Below, piece after piece: positions 15,800 through 23,488 of a stretch of 45,334 nt of DNA. The notes beneath the pieces were generated by a model. The model was not told the origin of the DNA, did no database searches, and saw only the letters and a list, made by a program, of their open reading frames with translations. A program made the position numbers and the translations under genes. This DNA is from CAYOYK01 sp964408185. Lineage in GTDB: Bacteria > Bacillota > Clostridia > Christensenellales > Aristaeellaceae. The stretch is taken from positions 1 through 45,334 of the forward strand of contig CAYOYK010000019.1 in the NCBI GenBank assembly GCA_964408185.1, in the 5' to 3' direction. Each line of letters opens with the position of its first letter. Within the stretch, counting starts at the first letter, position 1.

Positions 15800-16410
15800 G
15801 GGCGCTTCTCCGGCACGGATGACCGCGCGTTGCCATGCAGCAGCGGCGAGAGCGGCTTGTAGATCATAAACGCGACAAGGCTGATGAGTCCGAACTTGAG
15901 CAGGTTGAACGGCGCGGTGATGCAGAGCACAAACTCCCACTCGCTGCGGATAAACGGCAGCACTGCGCGCCCCATATCAAGGATCATTTCGACCTGCATG
16001 CCGTACACATTGCAGTAGAAGGGAATCATCACAAACAGGTTGACCAGCGCCGCCGTGACAATGGCGCACAGCGTGCCGACCAGCATGCCGATCAGCGCGG
16101 ATTTGCGGCTGCGGCCGCCCCGGTAGATCAGCCCGGCGGGCAGAATCATCGCCAGCCCCATCACAAAATCCGCCAGCTCGCCCACGCCCATCGAGCTGCT
16201 GTGCAGCAGCCCCAGCAGGGACTTGATCAGCAGGATCAGCGCGCCCGCAAGCGGGCCCATGGCAAACGTGCCCAGCAGCACCGGCAGGTCGCTGAAATCC
16301 AGCTGATAGAACGCCACCACCGGGATCTCGATCATAAACAGCACCGCCGCGATGGCGGCCAGCACGGCCACCGTGGCCAGCTCCTTTGTGGTGAGCCATT
16401 GTTTGCGCAT
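15796..16410 (-). CDS. ribU: Riboflavin ECF transporter S component
   Basis: RibU is the substrate-binding membrane subunit of an energy-coupling-factor importer for riboflavin; the shared EcfA/A'/T module is encoded elsewhere. The 204-residue protein has about six hydrophobic helices and the RibU-type segments FYQLDFSDLPVLLGTFAMGP and FNLLKFGLIS. The FMN riboswitch immediately upstream supports riboflavin as substrate. The ATG at 16410 has GGAGG five bases upstream; a TTG four codons earlier overlaps that site and is unlikely. It heads a five-gene overlapping transcript. Confidence 0.93.
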   Translation of the reverse strand: MRKQWLTTKELATVAVLAAIAAVLFMIEIPVVAFYQLDFSDLPVLLGTFAMGPLAGALILLIKSLLGLLHSSSMGVGELADFVMGLAMILPAGLIYRGGRSRKSALIGMLVGTLCAIVTAALVNLFVMIPFYCNVYGMQVEMILDMGRAVLPFIRSEWEFVLCITAPFNLLKFGLISLVAFMIYKPLSPLLHGNARSSVPEKRP

Positions 16411-16436
16411 AAAAGCCTCCAAATATAATACAGAAT

Positions 16437-16466
16437 CGCCCCGGACTTTTTCAAGCTCCGGGGCGA
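16437..16466 (-). promoter_or_regulatory. Expression-platform hairpin of the FMN riboswitch
   Basis: CGCCCCGGA pairs with TCCGGGGCG around an 11-base loop, between the aptamer and ribU. No T run follows on the minus strand, so it is not a typical intrinsic terminator. Its 5' arm could also pair with the GGGGCG of the aptamer's first strand, suggesting alternative folding. Confidence 0.55.
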
Positions 16467-16489
16467 AAAACTGCGCGTGAAAACGGCGG

Positions 16490-16608
<119 letters not shown>

Positions 16609-16623
16609 CCTTTGGACGCGCCT

Positions 16624-16652
16624 ATCCTACCACGGCGGACGCGCCGTGTCAA
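16624..16652 (-). promoter_or_regulatory. Promoter of the FMN riboswitch operon
   Basis: TTGACA (16647-16652) and TAGGAT (16624-16629) are 17 bases apart. The -35 overlaps the galK stop codon, and transcription would start just before the riboswitch. Confidence 0.8.
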
Positions 16653-17962
16653 TCCTCAACCGATTCCTGTTCGGGCGCGCAGCGCAGATCGATGCACGCC
16701 GCGCCCTCCGGCCGCACGTCCAGCACGTTGCAGCTGCGCGTGCCGAACACGGACTCCATCTCCTTGAGGAAGCCCTTTAGCTCCTTTTGCGGCACAAAGT
16801 TGAGCGTCGTGCCCGCAAAGCCGCCGCCATGCACGCGCCAAGCGCCCTTGCCCGCGAGGCGGTTCTGCGCCATGAGCAGCGCCAGCGAAAGCTGCTGCTG
16901 AGCTGGATCGGCATACACGTTTTGCAGGTACATGTAGCTGCTCTGGCCGGAGGCGATGATCTCGCGGCAGAATGTCTCCAAGTCGTCGCGCTTGAGCGCG
17001 TCCGCCTCGGCAACGACGCGGGCGTTCTCGTCGAAGAAGTGCGCCGCGCGCAGGATGGCCCGATCGCTCACCTGCTCGCGCAGCGCCGGGATGCTCTGGC
17101 GGAACTGCTCCGGCCGCACCCGGCGCAGCACCTTTTCGCCAAAGAAGCCGGCCACCTGCCCCATCTCCTTGGGGATGGCGGCGTAGTCGTCAATCAAATT
17201 GCCGTGGCTGCCGCCGGTGTTTACCACCACCAGCGCCATGCCCTTGGCCGCAAAATCGTACGGCACCTCGGCAACCTTGGCCTTCTCCTCCTTAAAATCG
17301 ATGAAGCACAGGCCGCCCACGGAGCTGCCCATCTGGTCCATCAGGCCGCTGGGCTTGCCGAAAAACACATTCTCCGCATACTGGGAGATCTCCGCGCGCT
17401 CGCACTTGTCCATGCGCCAGCCGTTGTAGAGCGCGTCAAAGACGGCGCAGATCATCACCTCAAACGCCGCCGAGCTGCTCAAGCCGCTGCCGGCGCGCAC
17501 CGTGGACGTGACCACCGCGTCAAAGCCGCCCAGCGTATAGCCCAGCTCCCTCATGCGGGCCGCCACGCCGCGCACCAGCGCCGCCGTTTGGCCCTTCTCG
17601 GCCGCGCGAGGCTCCAGCTCGGCCAGCGACAGCGTCAGCGGGGGGTAGCCCTCGCTGAAGATGCGCACGACGTCGTCCGCGCGGGGCGAGACCGCCGCGA
17701 CGGTATCCAAGTTGACGGCGGCGGTGAGCACCCTGCCGCGCTGATGATCGGTGTGATTGCCGCCGATCTCCGTGCGGCCCGGCGCGCTGACGAGCATCAC
17801 GCCGCCTTCGGTGTTCACCAGCTCCTCATGCCGCTTGAGCAGCATGGTCAGCCGCGTGATCTGGGAGACGAGCATGCCGTCCCGCGCGCCGTAGAGCCGC
17901 GTAAGGCGCTCCATCACGCGGGGGGTCTTCAGCGAGCGAATCATGTTGGCATATTGGTTCAT
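16649..17962 (-). CDS. galK: Galactokinase (GHMP family)
   Basis: GalK phosphorylates galactose at C1, the entry step of the Leloir pathway. The 437-residue protein shows the three GHMP motifs: the sugar-binding signature APGRTEIGGNHTDHQRG, the ATP loop RAGSGLSSSAAFEVM and the C-terminal RVHGGGFAGTTLNFV. It is about 45 residues longer than Escherichia coli GalK, mostly through an N-terminal extension (residues 1-55) before the sugar-binding signature. The ATG at 17962 lies one base after the solute-binding protein stop codon, so the two are co-transcribed. galT and galE are not in the window. Another GHMP sugar kinase specificity is possible. Confidence 0.88.
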   Translation of the reverse strand: MNQYANMIRSLKTPRVMERLTRLYGARDGMLVSQITRLTMLLKRHEELVNTEGGVMLVSAPGRTEIGGNHTDHQRGRVLTAAVNLDTVAAVSPRADDVVRIFSEGYPPLTLSLAELEPRAAEKGQTAALVRGVAARMRELGYTLGGFDAVVTSTVRAGSGLSSSAAFEVMICAVFDALYNGWRMDKCERAEISQYAENVFFGKPSGLMDQMGSSVGGLCFIDFKEEKAKVAEVPYDFAAKGMALVVVNTGGSHGNLIDDYAAIPKEMGQVAGFFGEKVLRRVRPEQFRQSIPALREQVSDRAILRAAHFFDENARVVAEADALKRDDLETFCREIIASGQSSYMYLQNVYADPAQQQLSLALLMAQNRLAGKGAWRVHGGGFAGTTLNFVPQKELKGFLKEMESVFGTRSCNVLDVRPEGAACIDLRCAPEQESVED

Positions 17963-17963
17963 A

Positions 17964-19493
17964 TCAGTTCGTGCCTCCCGTTTCCAGCCCGTCGGCGATT
18001 TGCTGCCAGAAGGCCACAAACTCCGACAGTCCGCGTTCTTCCAGCCCCAGCTTGTACTCGGCGATGGACTCCGCGTCCAGCGGGATCTGGCCTTGGATCC
18101 AGCGGCCCATGTACTCGTCCACATACAGGCCCAGCACGTTTTGCTTGGCCACGACCCACTCCCGCTGCTCGGCGGTGAGCGTGTACTCCGGGAACGGCCT
18201 CACCACCACCTCCGCCAGCGCGTCAAGCTGATCGTTGATGAGCTTGACGTCGTCATTGTGGTAGCTCGCGTCGAACCCCGTGGGGAAAAGCCACGGCATG
18301 CTGCCGGTATCGTAGATCACGAGCTGTGTGATGGCGGCGGAAACCGTCGCCTCGTCCTGCACAAAGCTCCATGTTCCGTCCGCGTTCCAGCGGTAGTCCA
18401 CGCCCTCGGCGCCCGCGTAGGCCTCGATGGCGCCCTCCTGCGAGTAGAGCGTATCCACCCAAGCGAGCAGGGCGGCGGGGTCCTCGCATTTGCTGGTGAT
18501 GGCAAATGTGCCGCGCACCACCGAGCCGAAGAAATCGCGGTACACCTGCTTGCCGTTATATTGCAGCGGCATGAGCAGCCGATAGTCCTTGCTTTGCTTG
18601 TAGGGAATCAGCGTCATGGGGTTGCGGGCGAGCATTACGCCGTAGATCTCGCTGGCATTCTCATCCGTAACGGTACGGATGGTATCCGCCGTGGAAAAGC
18701 CATACTCGTACAGCAGGCCGTCATCCCAGAGGCCCTTGATCCAGCTCAGCGCCTCAAAGAACGCGTCCTGATCGGCCACAAAGCGCACCTGTCCCGCGTC
18801 GTCCAGACAGATGTTGTAATCGTTGGCGATCAGCCCATAGGCGTGCAGCAAAAACTTGAGGTCCCACACGCCGTTGAATGTCAGCGGAATCTCGTCCCGC
18901 TGGCCGTTGCGGTTGGGATCCCGCGTGCGGAAGGCCTCAAGCACCTCGCGCAGGCCGGCCGCGTCGGTGGGGGTCTCAAGGCCAAGCGCGTCCAGCCACG
19001 TTTGGTTGATCCACATCGCGTTCTGGGACGGGCGCTCGGTCAGCGTGGGCAGCGCGCCGATCTTGCCGCTGGGCAGCGTGATGGCCGCCAGCCAGTCCGG
19101 GTGCTCCTGCAGCAGCGCCCACAGGTTGGGCGCGTTGGCCTCCAGCAGCGGCTTGAGATCGATCAGCTGGCCGCTGTCGGTATAGCGGATGAGCTCGTCC
19201 GTGGTCAGCTCCGCCTTAAAGAACACATCCGGCAGCTCGCCCGTTGCGAACATCTCCGTCTTGCGCGCCGTCCACTTTTGGTAATCGTTATACTGCTCAA
19301 AGGTAAAGGCAACGCCCGTGCGCTGCTGCATGCGGGTAAAAAAGCCGTTGGTCGCCCAGTCGTGCGTCGCGTCGTCGCCGTCAAAGCCCGCCATGGCAAA
19401 CACGGTCTCGCCCAGCGAAGCCGCCGGCAGGGCCAGCGCCAGCACAAGCGCCATCAGCGCAAGCGCGCCGCGATGAAAAAAACGGATACGCAT
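17964..19493 (-). CDS. Extracellular sugar-type solute-binding protein
   Basis: This 509-residue secreted protein resembles family 1 binding proteins of ABC sugar importers: a signal peptide (about residues 1-28, ending LPAASLGE), then a mature domain with ELPDVFFKA, IDLKPLLEANAPN and DPNRNGQRDEIPLTFNG segments, typical of large oligosaccharide binders. It has no lipobox cysteine at the cleavage site, unusual for a binding protein of a single-membrane bacterium. No ABC permease genes flank it; galK follows after one base. The ATG at 19493 is chosen because a TATAAT at 19526-19531 would start transcription near 19519, leaving no leader for the upstream ATG at 19520. The ligand is unknown; a galactoside is inferred from galK. 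Confidence 0.85.
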   Translation of the reverse strand: MRIRFFHRGALALMALVLALALPAASLGETVFAMAGFDGDDATHDWATNGFFTRMQQRTGVAFTFEQYNDYQKWTARKTEMFATGELPDVFFKAELTTDELIRYTDSGQLIDLKPLLEANAPNLWALLQEHPDWLAAITLPSGKIGALPTLTERPSQNAMWINQTWLDALGLETPTDAAGLREVLEAFRTRDPNRNGQRDEIPLTFNGVWDLKFLLHAYGLIANDYNICLDDAGQVRFVADQDAFFEALSWIKGLWDDGLLYEYGFSTADTIRTVTDENASEIYGVMLARNPMTLIPYKQSKDYRLLMPLQYNGKQVYRDFFGSVVRGTFAITSKCEDPAALLAWVDTLYSQEGAIEAYAGAEGVDYRWNADGTWSFVQDEATVSAAITQLVIYDTGSMPWLFPTGFDASYHNDDVKLINDQLDALAEVVVRPFPEYTLTAEQREWVVAKQNVLGLYVDEYMGRWIQGQIPLDAESIAEYKLGLEERGLSEFVAFWQQIADGLETGGTN

Positions 19494-19525
19494 TCTCTCC
19501 AGCACCCCCTTGCATTCCATAGGTA

Positions 19526-19531
19526 ATTATA
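19526..19531 (-). promoter_or_regulatory. -10 element for the solute-binding protein-galK unit
   Basis: A perfect TATAAT lies 33 bases upstream of the chosen start. No good -35 is found at 17 bases, so an activator may be needed. Confidence 0.55.
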
Positions 19532-19583
19532 GCGTATTTTTTGCTTTCTGCCTAGTCCTTACAAAGCCTATGAGACAAGCCTG

Positions 19584-19612
19584 TTGCAAATCCGCGCAAA
19601 AAAGGGTACTAT
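19584..19612 (+). promoter_or_regulatory. Promoter of the SH3b surface protein gene
   Basis: TTGCAA (19584-19589) and TACTAT (19607-19612) are 17 bases apart. The leader would be about 80 bases. Confidence 0.65.
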
Positions 19613-19698
19613 ATTCTTGAAAATGAAGGAAGAAAAAACAGACCTGCATCGTATTATCAGCGATACCGCATTTTAACACGAGCGGAGGAGAACTGCGT

Positions 19699-22600
19699 AT
19701 GAAACGTTTCTTGGCTTGCATCCTCACTGTCGCCCTCTTGCTGACCGCGCTCCCGCTGAGCGTGACGGCATCCGCGGCGTCCACACAGTACGGCACCGTA
19801 CACGGCGGTTGGCTGCGGCTGCGGCAATCGCCCAACCTCAGCGCCAAAATTCTGACCGCCTACTACACCGGCGCAACGCTTACCATCCACGGGTACAGCA
19901 ACGGATGGTATCAGGTGACCGGGCCGGACGGGCAGCAGGGCTATTGCTATGCGTACTACGTGACGCTGAATGGCTCCGTTACGCCCACCCCCAGCGGCAC
20001 CGCCGCATGGGTGACAAGCGCCAACGGGCTTGGCGTGCGCATGCGCACCGGCCCCGGCACCGGCTACCGCGTGTACAGCGTCTATCCCGTAGGCACGCAG
20101 GTCACCATTCTTAATTCCGGCACGTACTGGCACCACATCCAAATCGGCAACGCGACCGGATACATGATGACCCAGTTCCTCACCACGGGCACGCCGTACG
20201 TCCCGCCGACCGGGAGCTACACCGCGCGCGTGACCAGCCGTAACGGATACGGCGTGTTCCTGCGCACCGGCCCCGGCAAGGGCTACTCCGCCATCGGCAA
20301 ATACAGCGTCGGCACCAACGTGGTCGTTTTGAACCACGGCACGACGTGGGATTACATCCGCGTTGGCACGCGCACCGGGTATATGATGAACGAGTTCCTC
20401 ACCATCACCGGCGTCGTCAACACGATTACCGGGGTAACGCTCGGCGACAACTCGCCTGTTGTGGGTGTTGCGCTGACCGTGGCCAGCACCACGCCCGCCG
20501 GAGCGACCGTCACCTACAAGTGGTACACCGTCAAGGGTTCCACGGTGACCGATACCGGCTATACGGGCGCGAGCTACTCGCCCAGCACCGCCGATATCGG
20601 CAGCCAGATCCGCGTGACCGTGACCGGCACCGGCTACTACACCGGCTCCGCCAGCGCCACCACCACCGATGCGGTTGTCGCCGGCGCGCCCATCAGCAGC
20701 GTTGCCCTCAACAACCCCAACCCGGTTGTGGGCGATCTGCTCAAGCCCGTGATCGTTCCCTCCAACGCCAAGGTCGACTGCCTGTGGACCGTTGGCACCG
20801 ACACCTACACCACTGACACCTACACCGTAAAAGCGACGGATGTGGACAAGACCATCAGCGTCAAGGTGGTGGGCAAGAGCGGCTATACCGGCGAAGCGAC
20901 CAGCCCCACCAGCGCGGCCGTGGTCGGCACGGGCACGCTGCTTGGCGTGACCCTCAGCAACACCGCGCCCGCCGAAAACGATACGCTGACCGCGACGCTT
21001 AACCCCGCTACGGCAAGCGCGTCCTATCAGTGGCTCGATGGCAGCAACAATGTGCTTGGCTCCGGCGCTACCTACGTCGTCACCGCCAAGAACGCGACCG
21101 ACGGCATCACCATCCATGTGATCGCCACAGGTCAGGGCAATTACGCTGGCAGCTCCGTCACCAGCAGCGCGACCTCCCCGGTCACGGCGGCCGTGGCGTT
21201 GGTCGGCGTGACGCTCAAGCCTGCCACCGCCTACCTGTACGACACCGTGGAGATTGATACGATCAACCCCTCCACCGCAACCGCAAGCAACCTGACCGAC
21301 TACCGCTGGTACATCAACGGCGTCGAGGTGACCGCGGCCCGCGGCCAGACGAGCTTCGCGCTGGATAAGGCCACCTACGAGGGCCAGAGCGTCCGCTTGG
21401 ACGTGACCGGCAAGAACGGCTACAAGGGCACCGTCAGCGGCACCATCGCCCGCGTGGAGAAGGCCCGCGCGCTGACCGGAACGCCCACCATCACGGGGCT
21501 GGACGCCTCCGGCAACGCTCAGGTGAACGTAACGCTCACCGCGAACGCGGGCACCGTGCCCGCCGCCGCCAACCCGACCTATGAATGGTTTGTGGACGGC
21601 GTGTCCGTCGGCACCGGGGCCTCCTACGTGACCAAGGTCGCCAACTATAACAAGACCCTCGTGCTCAAGGCCACCGCCGGTAACGGCACAGGCTACGCGG
21701 GCACGGTATCCAGCGCCGACGCGCCCGTATCGGTGCCCGCCGCGCTGACCGGAACGCCCGTCATCAGCGGCACCGCGCAGGTCGGCCAGACGCTCACGGC
21801 CGGGCGCGGCACGCTGCCCACCGACCTGCCCGACGCGAAGATCACCTACACTTGGGTGCGCAGCACCGGCAGCGGCGCCGGCACGCCCTTCCAAACCGGC
21901 GCCACCTACACGCTGGCCGCCGTTGATCATGGCTGCACGATCTACATCATCGCCTGTGGCACCAGCGACAGCGGCTACGTTTCCAGTCCGAGCAGCACGG
22001 GAGCCGTATCCAGCAATTCCACGGCCGCTGTGGCAGCAACGGCGCTGACCGGAACGCCCGGCTACACGCCGACGGCCGCCGTGCAGGGCACGCAGCTCAC
22101 CGCCAGCCTTGGCACGCTGCCCTCCGACGCGACCGTGACCTACGCGTGGTACAAGGGCACAAGCACTACCCCCGATGCTACCGGGGCCACCTACACCCCG
22201 GCCGATACGACCACGCTGCGGCTTGTCGCCACGGCAACCTCCGGCACGGCCTACACAGGCTCCCGTGAGGTAAGCATCACGGTGTCGGCCACGGCCGTCA
22301 CAACCAGCGTCACGCTGAACGCCAATGGCGGCGTGCTGGGCGCGACCACGTCCGTCACGGCGACCAACGGCAGCGCGATGACGACCATTGCCAGCGCCAA
22401 TATGCCCACCTATTCCGGGCATACGCTGAACGGTCTCTACGACGCGCAGACCGGCGGCACCAAGTACTACAACGCGGACGGCACCAGCGCCGCGGCATGG
22501 GATAAGACGAGCGCCACCTCCACGCTGTACGCGCAATGGACGGTCAGCGCGACCACGCTGACCACGCCCACCGGCCTCTCGCTGCAAACCAGCGGAGCCG

Positions 22601-23373
22601 CCAGCTGGACTGCGGTATCCAACGCCTCCAGCTACACCGTCAACCTGTACAAGGACGGCGGAGCGACCCCGGTGGATACGCAAACCGGGCTGACCGCCGC
22701 AAGCTGCACCTTTACGATGAGCACTGTCGGCTCGTATACATTCACCGTACAGGCCATTGGCGACGGCACAACCTACTTGAGCAGCGCCATCAGCGCGCAG
22801 AGCGCCGCGGCGACCGTAACGGCGTCGCCCACAGCGCTCACCAAGCCCAGCGGTTTGAGCTGGAGCAACGCGACCGCCAGCTGGACTGCGGTATCCAACG
22901 CCTCCAGCTACAGCGTGCAGCTGTACAAGGGCGGCACAGCCGAAGGCTCCGCCGTGAGCGTGAGCGCAAGCGATACCACCACGTCTCTGTCCTGCTCGGA
23001 AGTGGGCGCTGCGTACACCTTCACCGTGACGGCCGTTGGCGACGGCACAACCTACACAAACAGCCCTGTCAGCGAAGCGAGCGGTTCCTACACCGTACTG
23101 GCCGCGCCTGCCAGCGCCAGCTGGAGCGGCACAAGCGCTACATGGAGCCAAGTGACAGGCTGCGAGGGATACTACGTTATCCTTTGGGATAGCAGCAGCA
23201 CCAATGTGGGCCATGCGTCGATCAACGACGACTTCACATTGAGCGTGGATTTGTCGACTATGCTCTCTCCTCTGCCCAGCGGCAACTACACCTTCACGGT
23301 TTACGCCGCTGGCGACGGAACCAGCACGGGCAAGAGCGCAACCACCACCAGCAATACCTATACCAAACCGTAA
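19699..23373 (+). CDS. Large secreted protein with SH3b, Ig-like, InlB-type and Fn3-like modules
   Basis: This 1224-residue secreted protein begins with a signal peptide (residues 1-28, ending VTASAAS). Three bacterial SH3 domains follow (about 30-95, 100-165 and 170-235; GVRMRTGPGTGYRVYSVYPV is typical), probably binding cell-wall peptides. Then come about seven Ig-like modules of 80-95 residues, each with a YxW core and a YxGTxS end (about 240-870). A Listeria-Bacteroides (InlB B-type) repeat follows (about 875-955, ending TLYAQWT), then three Fn3-like modules to the C-terminus. There is no LPXTG motif or membrane anchor, so SH3 domains may be the only wall attachment. No enzyme domain is seen. 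It has its own promoter, GGAGGAG site and terminator. It may be an adhesin or wall-associated scaffold. Confidence 0.85.
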   Translation: MKRFLACILTVALLLTALPLSVTASAASTQYGTVHGGWLRLRQSPNLSAKILTAYYTGATLTIHGYSNGWYQVTGPDGQQGYCYAYYVTLNGSVTPTPSGTAAWVTSANGLGVRMRTGPGTGYRVYSVYPVGTQVTILNSGTYWHHIQIGNATGYMMTQFLTTGTPYVPPTGSYTARVTSRNGYGVFLRTGPGKGYSAIGKYSVGTNVVVLNHGTTWDYIRVGTRTGYMMNEFLTITGVVNTITGVTLGDNSPVVGVALTVASTTPAGATVTYKWYTVKGSTVTDTGYTGASYSPSTADIGSQIRVTVTGTGYYTGSASATTTDAVVAGAPISSVALNNPNPVVGDLLKPVIVPSNAKVDCLWTVGTDTYTTDTYTVKATDVDKTISVKVVGKSGYTGEATSPTSAAVVGTGTLLGVTLSNTAPAENDTLTATLNPATASASYQWLDGSNNVLGSGATYVVTAKNATDGITIHVIATGQGNYAGSSVTSSATSPVTAAVALVGVTLKPATAYLYDTVEIDTINPSTATASNLTDYRWYINGVEVTAARGQTSFALDKATYEGQSVRLDVTGKNGYKGTVSGTIARVEKARALTGTPTITGLDASGNAQVNVTLTANAGTVPAAANPTYEWFVDGVSVGTGASYVTKVANYNKTLVLKATAGNGTGYAGTVSSADAPVSVPAALTGTPVISGTAQVGQTLTAGRGTLPTDLPDAKITYTWVRSTGSGAGTPFQTGATYTLAAVDHGCTIYIIACGTSDSGYVSSPSSTGAVSSNSTAAVAATALTGTPGYTPTAAVQGTQLTASLGTLPSDATVTYAWYKGTSTTPDATGATYTPADTTTLRLVATATSGTAYTGSREVSITVSATAVTTSVTLNANGGVLGATTSVTATNGSAMTTIASANMPTYSGHTLNGLYDAQTGGTKYYNADGTSAAAWDKTSATSTLYAQWTVSATTLTTPTGLSLQTSGAASWTAVSNASSYTVNLYKDGGATPVDTQTGLTAASCTFTMSTVGSYTFTVQAIGDGTTYLSSAISAQSAAATVTASPTALTKPSGLSWSNATASWTAVSNASSYSVQLYKGGTAEGSAVSVSASDTTTSLSCSEVGAAYTFTVTAVGDGTTYTNSPVSEASGSYTVLAAPASASWSGTSATWSQVTGCEGYYVILWDSSSTNVGHASINDDFTLSVDLSTMLSPLPSGNYTFTVYAAGDGTSTGKSATTTSNTYTKP
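22600..22913 (+). repeat. Near-identical Fn3-module segments in the surface protein gene
   Basis: A stretch of about 37 bases beginning GCCAGCTGGACTGCGGTATC occurs at 22600-22636 and again at 22877-22913, coding ASWTAVSNASSY both times. Identity at third codon positions points to recent duplication or gene conversion between modules. Confidence 0.85.
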
Positions 23374-23393
23374 CCCTGCGCATCTCATTGCGC

Positions 23394-23427
23394 AAAACGC
23401 CCCGGAGCCTTTGCTCCGGGGCGTTTT
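23394..23427 (+). terminator. Terminator of the surface protein gene
   Basis: AACGCCCCGGAG pairs with CTCCGGGGCGTT around a six-base loop, followed by TTT and preceded by AAAA, 20 bases after the stop codon. Confidence 0.9.
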
Positions 23428-23440
23428 TGCGCCTATCAAC

Positions 23441-23474
23441 AAGCCGAGCCGCTCCCATTGGGGGCGGCTCGGCG
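23441..23474 (-). terminator. Probable terminator of the GH94 gene
   Basis: GCCGAGCCGC and GCGGCTCGGC form a 10-bp stem just beyond the GH94 stop codon. On the minus strand the tail is only TTGTTGAT, so strength is uncertain. Confidence 0.6.
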
Positions 23475-23488
23475 GCAGGGAAGCGGTG

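Noticed and set aside
19657..23442. A 1261-codon open frame on the minus strand across the surface protein gene
   Set aside because: It is the mirror of the plus-strand gene, which has a signal peptide, SH3b domains, a promoter, a ribosome site and a terminator. The minus frame is Gly/Ala/Arg-rich low-complexity sequence without any of these.
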